In this document: one piece after another, positions 56,320-64,000 of the stretch
How the letters are laid out: every line of letters starts with the position of its first letter
Numbering within the stretch: the first letter of the stretch is position 1
DNA from: Simmondsia chinensis
Lineage: Eukaryota; Streptophyta; Magnoliopsida; Caryophyllales; Simmondsiaceae
NCBI GenBank assembly: GCA_018398585.1
Contig: JAGTTD010000006.1
Location: 8,284,501 to 8,348,500, forward strand
DNA: 64,000 nt
Direction of reading: 5' to 3'
Program-made: the position numbers and the translations under genes
Notes under the pieces: model-generated
Database searches by the model: none
Told to the model about the DNA's origin: nothing
Seen by the model: the letters and a program-made list of their open reading frames with translations, nothing else

Positions 56320-56852
56320 TCTTACTGCTGGGTGCTGCTATGCTGCTGTTGTCAGCTGCTGAAGCCTGTTGAGGTGGCTATCTTGCAGCTATATGATGAT
56401 AGTTTGGTTTAGGAAAGTGTACTAGCTTGTTGTTATTGTAACTAGAATAAGTCATGATGCAATTAGTAGCTTAAGCTTTGGTTGAGTCATGTAATAAGTG
56501 AAGTCTAGAGCTTTTTGGGCTGTGGTGGTCAAGGCTGTTAGATGAGTAAGTCAAGGGTCGCGGCTAGTTAGTTAGTTGGCGGTTAAGTCGGTTAGGCCAT
56601 GGGTCCACATGCATTGTATCTCTAGATATTTTTAGCCTTGAGCCATCCTAAGGGGAAGTAGTATAAGTAGATGGCTCTAGCTTGTGATCCATAACAACTT
56701 TGATGAATGAAATTGATATCTTTGATATCTCTCCATTACTTCTCATCTCCTTTCCCTTCTTATCTCTTCTTAACTATAAATTCTCTCCCCATCTTATACT
56801 CTCTCTATCCCAACCAAGGTTAAGGTCCAAGAGTAATCATTGAATCTTAACA
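56320..56852 (+). repeat. Family X copy B 5' LTR, 5'-truncated
   Basis: Aligns with 61057-61589 from TCTTACTGCTGGG onward and ends GAATCTTAACA. The 50 bp that open the 3' LTR (TGTTATTACCCGAG...) are absent upstream. Confidence 0.9.
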
Positions 56853-57910
56853 ATTGGTATCAGAGCCTTGATTTGGCTTCCGAATCAAGCTCAAAATCCG
56901 AAAAAAAATACAAAATCTGATTAATCGTGTTGCAATTAATCAACAAATACAGTTGATACTGATTTAGTTTGGTTTTTACGAAATCAAGAATTCAATTCTG
57001 AGTTCTGAACTTGAAGACTTTGGTGGACTGTCATATGCATTTTGAACTGCAAGGCCTAGGAGTTACTTTCGGTTGGGATAAATCTGGTTGAGTTACATTG
57101 AAGAAAGTTAATTGATCAGTATTTGTTGATTGCATTCAACATCAAAGCTGATTTGGATGGTATTCAGAAGAATTGATCAAGCATAGCTTGAGTTGCTGAA
57201 GTTGAGTGCTGAGCAAAATTGTTCTTGATCAATTATTCATTTGATCAGTTGGAGAAGAAGTTAAGTGAGCTATTGATCAACATTATAATTGATCATAATC
57301 AAAAGATCAGAAACAAGCTGCATTAAGGTTAATTCTGATTCTACAATTCAGTACCTGAGGTTGAGGTAACGGTTTTTGAACTTCAAGTTGCAATTATATG
57401 AGAATTTGTGTTTTTTGCTGGTTTGTGATGAAATTGTGTTGTTAAGCATAGAAGTGGTGAGAATTCATCAGAATCGGCATTGATTCTTAAGGATTATATG
57501 TTATTAAGTTGAGATTGGCTTAGGCGAAAATCTGACATTGAACTGAGCACCGAAAGTGTTGAAATCCGACTTCGTTCTTGAAGGTTGTGGTGAATTGTGT
57601 GTTTAAATCATCACTACAGAAAGGAATTGAACCTATTTCAGATTCTTAGTCTGAATTATTCAAGAAAGCATCGCAGACAGGGTTTGTTCGAATTCTCTGT
57701 GTGCGAAATCTGCGTATTAGGGTTTGTGTCAGTGGTGATTGTGGAATCGTTAGTAAGTGATTGTTTTGTGTGAATGAAGGGGCATAATTTCTTTAAGGAA
57801 TCACCGGTTGAAGAGATTCGAATCGAATTTTGTTTCCCTGCGAACTGAGCTGGTTCTTATCTTTGTGAACTGAGCTGTTCCAGATCGAAGCATTGTTGTT
57901 CATTGCAAAT

Positions 57911-58641
57911 ATGGCTGGTATGGATGATGATGGCTCTTGTCAATCAGTGATGAGTGATTATTAGGAGAAAATAAAGCTAGAATGGAGGCAAGAACGCAAG
58001 GATTTTTGGTAGAAACAGGAATTGGACGAAATGTTTGCAAACATCAATCGAGATTGTGTTGGTGTTCTTGATGCCAATGAGCCCTCGGAGCTAATGGACA
58101 GTGTTATACAACAAGAGCTCAGTGGTGAGCAAAAAGAGGAAGTTGGAGTAGAATCGGTTGTTGTTGAAGACGAATTCAACCATGACAATGCCGAAATTGA
58201 TGAACACAAGTTAGAGGAACCTGAGTTTGAACAAGTTGATCATTATGAAGATGTTGAGTTACAGTATGACATGTTTCCGGAATGGGAGTATGATTTTCAT
58301 GTCATGGGGATGATAAAGAAAGCAAAGAGTAAAGTGATGAGGAATCATCTAAACAAAATATTGAAAGATTTTTGGGGTAAAAAGAAGATTACAAAGCCAA
58401 AATTGAAGCAGGGGGTTGTGTTTCAGCCTTGGATGCTTGATGATCAACAAGAACTAACTCAAGATGTTGATTTTACCGATGTATATGTTGGTATACAAGG
58501 TTCAGATATATATGCTGGTATACAAGGATTGGTTACAGCGGAATCTTTGATTTCAACTGAAAAACTTGATGCTACCGCTGTAATATCATTGAACACATCA
58601 CCACAACTGCTAAGTATTACTCCATGGCAAGCTGCTATGTA
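57911..58641 (+). pseudogene. Family X protein, N-terminal part, copy B
   Basis: MAGMDDDGSCQSVMSDY opens at the ATG shared with copy A. TAG at 57962 and 58010 replace Trp and Gln codons of copy A. The frame then stays open (GVLDANEPSELMD, KEEVGVESVVVEDE, EQVDHYED, PEWEYDFHV, LKDFWGK, VFQPWML) to TAG at 58639. It lacks 18-20 residues of copy A near residue 40. Differences from copy A are spread over all codon positions. Unknown function. Confidence 0.75.
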
Positions 58642-58808
58642 GAATCGATGCATATTCACTACTGAACAATCTCATTCTGTTGGGAAAGTTGATGTTACTG
58701 CTGTAGTAACAATGAAAGTACCAAAAAATGTGTTAAGCACTTCTCCAAGGCATCTTGATATTTGAAATCAACATTTGATTTGTGCTGGTAGTAATATAAT
58801 TTGATACA

Positions 58809-60484
58809 TTGCAAGGTTCTTGGAGTGGAGAAAAGTTGTATTCCAATACACATTCTTATGACGAGTTGCCTCCTGATCCGGGAGATTATGTTCAAACTGA
58901 TGGGAAGCTAAAAAGAGTCAATTTTCTGCTGAAAAGAATTAATCAAGCTGCGAGAGTGCGTTTCAAGGTTCAACAAAGGAGAAGCTTTGTGTCTGTACAA
59001 GCAATGGAGCTGATGGAGGTGTACAAATGTAGTAAGATGCTGGAGCAGATTTCGGTTCAGACTAAAATCAGTGCAATTGATGCTTTAACTGGTTCACAAG
59101 TTCACAAGTTGTGCAATGATCTAAAAAATGGGTTTGTTCTGTCAAGATCCAGTGATATTGAAGGTCTTGAGGTTATGTTTGATATTGGAAGACCGCCCGA
59201 TGCTTTGGTGAAATCTGGTTTATGCAATTTGGCTTGTATGGCAGTGCTGGACAGTAATAAGGCAAGTAGGTTGAGATCCAAATTCAGATTGTGCATTAAT
59301 CAAGCCGTGGGCAGAGAACAAGCTCCATTAATGCAACCAAATGTGAGTCCTATTGAAGTTATTAGGCTTGGTGGTTGGTTTGATTTTGGCATACATGACC
59401 TTTTGGTTGGAAATTCAGGCCTGTTGCAGTATTGGAGCATATTACAAAATTATGGCTCATCTGTGATCTGTTGTGGGAGTTCTGTATGGAAGAATCAGAG
59501 ACACAAGCTTCAGTATTTCTTAAATGTTTGGATGAAGGAGTACAACAAGGAAACAAGATCAATTCTAGCTGAAAGTATTTTACAATTTAGCATTAACGAG
59601 CAGGACAGATCTCCTCTGGTTTTGAATATAATCTCAGTAACTTTGAATTGTCTTATGTGTCCTGATTTGATGTACATTCTAAAGCTCGTTGACAAGGAAG
59701 CAAAGCTTGATCGTTTGAGGTAAATTGGGTGGTTGGAAGAGCTTTGGGTCCAAAGAAATCTGCTGTACAGATTGGAGAGTGCGAGCTACAGCACTAACAA
59801 GGTCGAATGGAATGTTTTGGGAGTTCAAGTTATGACATTGTGTCCTTGGCATTCAACAATGGCTTATGAACTCTTAATTTGTGTGGTCTATGCAAGAGTT
59901 TGGGAAGAAAAGGCTGAGACTTTCAGATTTTACAAGTTCACAAACAAGATTCAAGCAATGGAAGGATTAGTGGCTGCTGAAAATTCTGGGAGAATTGCAC
60001 TTCCTTCACTGTCAGTAGAAAATGTGTTGCTTAAATGGAGTGTGATTGGTGCTATTATGACTTTAGGAAGATGTATTAACTTGTTCATGTCAAGAAGCTT
60101 ATATATGGACAGGAATCAAGTTGAAATTTGTATATCCACAGCTATGAGTTGTCCAGGTTATACACTGCTGAAATTTTGAGTTCTGCAGCATATCGTGTGG
60201 AATTGGGAAGCAATCAAGTGTTTTTTAAGCTTGGTCTGAGGTGGTGTAGTAAGTGGATGTTTAAGCAATACAAATTTTGGATAAGATCCAAGAGGAAATG
60301 GTTGCAGCTGCATCCTTATGGGATTTCCATGTGTTTTGTTACCAAGATCTGGATAAGGGGTTGTTTTAGCTACACTTGGGAATGTCTACAAGCAGAATTT
60401 GATATTTGGTTCACTTGGTTGGAGTTTGGAAGACCACCAGATGAGAGTTCTTCATATGATGCAAGCTCAAATAGCAGGAAATAG
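58809..60484 (+). pseudogene. Family X protein, C-terminal part, copy B
   Basis: A one-base insertion near 58797 shifts the frame; it is then open from 58809 (GSWSGEKLYSNTHSYDELPPDPGD) to TAA at 59721, and continues in the same frame to 60179 (WLEELWVQRNLLYRL, LLICVVYARVWEEKAE, MTLGRCINLFMSRSLYMD). After another shift it runs 60128-60484 (LSRLYTAEILSSAA, WIRSKRKWLQLHPYGISMCF, AEFDIWFTWLEFGRPPDE). Conserved with copy A: GGWFDxGI, WKNQxHKLQYxxNVWM. Joined, the ancestral frame spans about 850 codons. I see no catalytic motif. Confidence 0.7.
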
Positions 60485-61006
60485 GGCTGGAGTACTTCAG
60501 GACCTGCATTCTATAATGTTCTGCTGCTGCTGCAATATTCCAGTAAGATGGAGGCTCTCTTCAGCTTCAAATTCAGCAAGGATTCTACTTGTTTTCGCTG
60601 CAATTCAGAGTTAGTGGTGTTCAAAGACTTCATATGTGGTCTATGGGGTATACCGACATTCAAATTCTATTGTGCAGCATACTACAAGCAGAAATTCAGA
60701 AGTGTTGTTGCGTTTTATGGTTCTCTGCAGCAAGAAAGAGTTCTGAGCTGTGTTAACTGCATCATGAGGTGTTGTGGTTGTGTTGTTGATGTTTGGTTTG
60801 ATTAGTGCAGACCTCCTGAAGAGTATTATACATTCAAACACAAATATTGTGTCGAAACAAGCATCATACAATGTGCTCTGCTGCAATTTCAGATTGAGTT
60901 GCTTCAAGGTGTCTTTCCAGTTGTAGAACATCAGCAAGAAGTTGATCTTTACTATTCCAACTCTCTTCTATTCTTGAGGACAAGAATGTTTTCAAGAGGA
61001 AGGGAA
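60485..61006 (+). other. Family X copy B 3' region and polypurine tract
   Basis: Short broken frames, partly alignable with 38470-38760, ending in the purine tract before the LTR. Confidence 0.65.
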
Positions 61007-61589
61007 TGTTATTACCCGAGAATCCAAAGCATAGGCTGTTGGTGTCCAGGTTGCTGTCTTACTGCTGGGTGCTGCTGTGCTGCTGCTGTTAGCTGATGAA
61101 GCCTGCTGAGGTGGCTATCTTGTAGCTATATAATGATAGTTTGGTGTAAGAAAGTGTATTAGCTTGTTGTTGTTGTAACTAGAATAAGTCTTGATGTAAT
61201 TAGTAGCTTAAGCTTTGGTTGAGTCATGTAATAAGTGAAGTCTAGAGCTTTTTGGGCTGTGGTGGTCAAGGCTGTTAGATGAGTAAGTCAAGGGTGGCGG
61301 CTAGTTAGTTAGTTGGCGGTTATGTCGGTTAGGCCATGGGTCCACATGCATTGTATCTCTAGATATTTTTAGCCTTGAGCCATCCTAAGGGGAAGTAGTA
61401 TAAGTAGATGGCTCTAGCTTGTAATTCATAACAACTTTGATGAATGAAATTGATATCTTTGATATCTCTCTCTTACTTCTCATCTCCTTTCCCTTCTTAT
61501 CTCTTCTTAACTCTAAATTCTCTCCTCATCTTATACTCTCTCTATCCCAAACAAGGTTAAGGTCCAAGAGTAATTATTGAATCTTAACA
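61007..61589 (+). repeat. Family X copy B 3' LTR
   Basis: 583 bp, TGTTATTACCCGAGAATCC ... TGAATCTTAACA. Longer than copy A's LTR but similar in its last 400 bp (AGTCATGTAATAAGTGAAG, GGCTCTAGCTTGTAAT, CTCATCTTATACTCTCTCT). Confidence 0.9.
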
Positions 61590-62220
61590 AAATACTAATA
61601 CAATTTAAATGGATAACCCGCAGATTACCCGTTTAATAATTGGATTGGGTTAGGTTTGAGAGTTTCCAACCCGTATAATAAACGGGTTGGGTTCCGGCTC
61701 ACGCCATTTCTAAGGCCCCTTGTATAATGCAAACACGTCACGTTTAGTGTCAACACACAGGCGCAAGCTATGGGTTCTGTAAAACTGTGCTTCGACACAC
61801 ATATTCTGTGTATCGACACACAGATTCCCGAGCATGTTTCTATAAACTATGGTTAAAAGCTTTTAGTTAAATGACGGAAAAAAATAATAATCAAGTGATC
61901 AAAAGCTATATATTATAAAATACAGGCGGTTAAAAGCTATATATCATAAAATATAAGCAGTTATCTGCAAATAACACTAAAATCAGAATTGAACACAAAA
62001 TATTTCAAAATTGGATGGAATATTCTATTTTTTCTAATGGAATATTCCATCCAGTGGTCATTTGCGACCAAAAAAAAAAAATTTTTTTTTTTTAGGTGGT
62101 AGAAGCAAATATATATATATATATTGGTGGTTAAAAGCTAAACAGTATAAAACCTAGGTGGTAAAATGTAAAAAAAGCTTTAGTTAAATCTAATGGTATA
62201 TTTCTAAAGCTAACTCCGTA
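61590..62220. repeat. AT-rich DNA with hairpins
   Basis: No gene. 61617-61700 has GGGTTGGGTT/ACCCG words typical of an hAT-type MITE remnant. 62012-62053 is an inverted repeat with 14-bp perfect arms (TGGATGGAATATTC). About 62071-62093 is an A-run against a T-run. GGTTAAAAGCTATATAT-type words recur three times. Confidence 0.5.
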
Positions 62221-63307
62221 CGAGTTCAAACTTAGTTGTGATATATTTCTTAGCATTAAATCATTATCGAAGATATTAGTGAAACATAATTTAATAATCA
62301 TTTGAAAATTGCATCAAAATTTAAGATTCTTTAATACATAACTATGTGGTTCAAACTTTTACAAATTGTGGTACTTTTTGTAAAAGTAGGTACTCATTGA
62401 GTTAAAACTAGTTGTACATTAAGTAACCCTGGATGGATTGAAATAAAGTTGTGGTACATTTTCTAGCATTATAAATCATTACCTTTATGAGAAATAATGA
62501 CTTTCGACGTGTGATAGTTAGAAATTTGAAGAGGACATTAGGTCAGTTAAAGGGGGTAGGGTGTTGCATATATAGAGGTGAATAAATCTATTTTTTTTTG
62601 TTATTTTTGCACACTTGGGTTATTAGAAAATTTCACATTTGTCAAAATCTATGACAATCAAAATATATATAATAAAATTATTAAATAAATACTAAGATTA
62701 TCCTAGAAAGCGAAAATTTTTGAATAAGTTTTTTTATCCATATGTGTTAATCATTTAAATGATATAGGTCTTGTGTTAGCAAATTTTTTATGCTTTTTCA
62801 ATAAAGTACTAATTATAAATTATTATTTTTAAAGTTAATTTACTTAATACTTAAGTGAGAAATATTATGCGCATATACACAATCAAAAGTTCTATTGTTA
62901 TGGTAAGAAGTTCCATTTTTTGCACTAAAGTACCATCCAAGCCTATAAAAGTACTATTATTGTGGTGAAAAGTGCCATTTTATTGTTAAAATTTGCATTT
63001 TGCTGCGATACAACCTTGCATTCCGTGACACTTTTCTGTTTATAATATTTTAACCACAATTTAGCACAGTTTTACAAACATAACCTAAAAACATAGGCGT
63101 GTAGTATGATGCTGGTAATGTTTCTTGCTACTTTTTTGAATTAAATATTATTTTAGAATGTTATTTCTAAAAAAACAGTTATTTCACATTGAAAAGATAA
63201 AAAATTTTCGCACACAAAATACAAACATAACACATTAATGGACTCTGAAAAACACTAATAAACACAATATTTTAAATGAATTTTTTTATCCTTATGTGTA
63301 GTCATTA

Positions 63308-63652
<345 letters not shown>

Positions 63653-64000
63653 TATATATATACATCTTATTAAATTTTTAATGCTTTTCAGTAAAGTACT
63701 AATTATAAATTATTAATTTTAAAGTTGATGTGCTTAATTTTTAAGTCAAAAATATTATACACATATATATGTAGCCAAAAGTTCCATTGCTATGGTGGAA
63801 AGTTCCATTTTTTTGCTCAAAAGTACCATTTAAACTCACAAAAGTATCAATATTGTGGTAAAAAGTTCCATTTGATTGTGAAAAATAGTACTTTGCCGTG
63901 ACACAATCTCGCATTTTGAAATTATTTGCCGTTTATAATATTTTGACTATAGTTCATTACAATTCTATATACATAACCTTAACACATAGATGGACAATAT

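Larger units (their letters stand above)
56320..61589 (+). mobile_element. Family X copy B: non-autonomous LTR element with the same novel ORF
   Basis: LTRs at 56320-56852 (start lost) and 61007-61589, ATTGGTATCAGAGCC primer site at 56853, polypurine tract AAGAGGAAGGGAA (about 60995-61006). The internal DNA aligns with copy A over most of its length but has diverged clearly (about 15% in the ORF stretch I compared by eye). No gag-pol motifs. No target-site duplication, because the first ~50 bp of the 5' LTR are gone. Confidence 0.9.

Overview
This window is nuclear DNA from a seed plant, most likely a eudicot; the species cannot be named from the sequence. It is AT-rich and almost wholly built of transposable elements: Ty1/copia, Ty3/gypsy (Tekay/Del-like and Tat-like), CACTA, hAT-like and TIR-less small elements, a TRIM, solo LTRs and Au-like SINEs, plus microsatellites and a 39-bp satellite array. 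I found no convincing host gene, no tRNA gene and no functional rRNA gene. Most element proteins carry stops or frameshifts, as expected of old, gene-poor heterochromatin.

Layout. 1-1.6 kb: minus-strand copia pol piece with a TRIM beside it. 1.66-3.4 kb: AT-rich long-unit tandem repeat hosting a SINE and a solo LTR. 3.4-7.6 kb: left part of a CACTA transposon. 7.6-13.8 kb: back-to-back gypsy pieces. 13.84-20.02 kb: complete Tork-like copia element (TSD AATTT) inserted in a gypsy LTR. 20.7-26.9 kb: SINE, small tandem duplications and about 5 kb of 39-bp satellite whose orientation flips near 26.04 kb. 26.9-32.3 kb: plus-strand gypsy derivative lacking most of pol, with a solo LTR in gag and a 5S rRNA-headed SINE in that solo LTR. 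32.55-46.36 kb: minus-strand Tekay-like element, split by a 5.75-kb non-autonomous LTR element (family 'X', copy A, TSD CATTC) that itself hosts an hAT-like element. 46.4-55.7 kb: gypsy scraps, then a Tat-like element with an antisense ORF and a second 5S-headed SINE. 56.3-61.6 kb: family X copy B. 61.6-64 kb: hairpins, microsatellites, a (TA)n-embedded MITE and the same long-unit repeat as at the left end, inverted.

Two things stand out. (1) Family X: two diverged LTR elements with LTRs, initiator-Met-type primer-binding site and polypurine tract, but no recognisable gag or pol. In their place is one ancestral open reading frame of about 850 codons for a protein I do not recognise. The stops differ between copies, so the ancestor was open. 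(2) Chimeric SINEs joining a 5S rRNA head to an Au-like body, seen twice at independent sites with their own target-site duplications.
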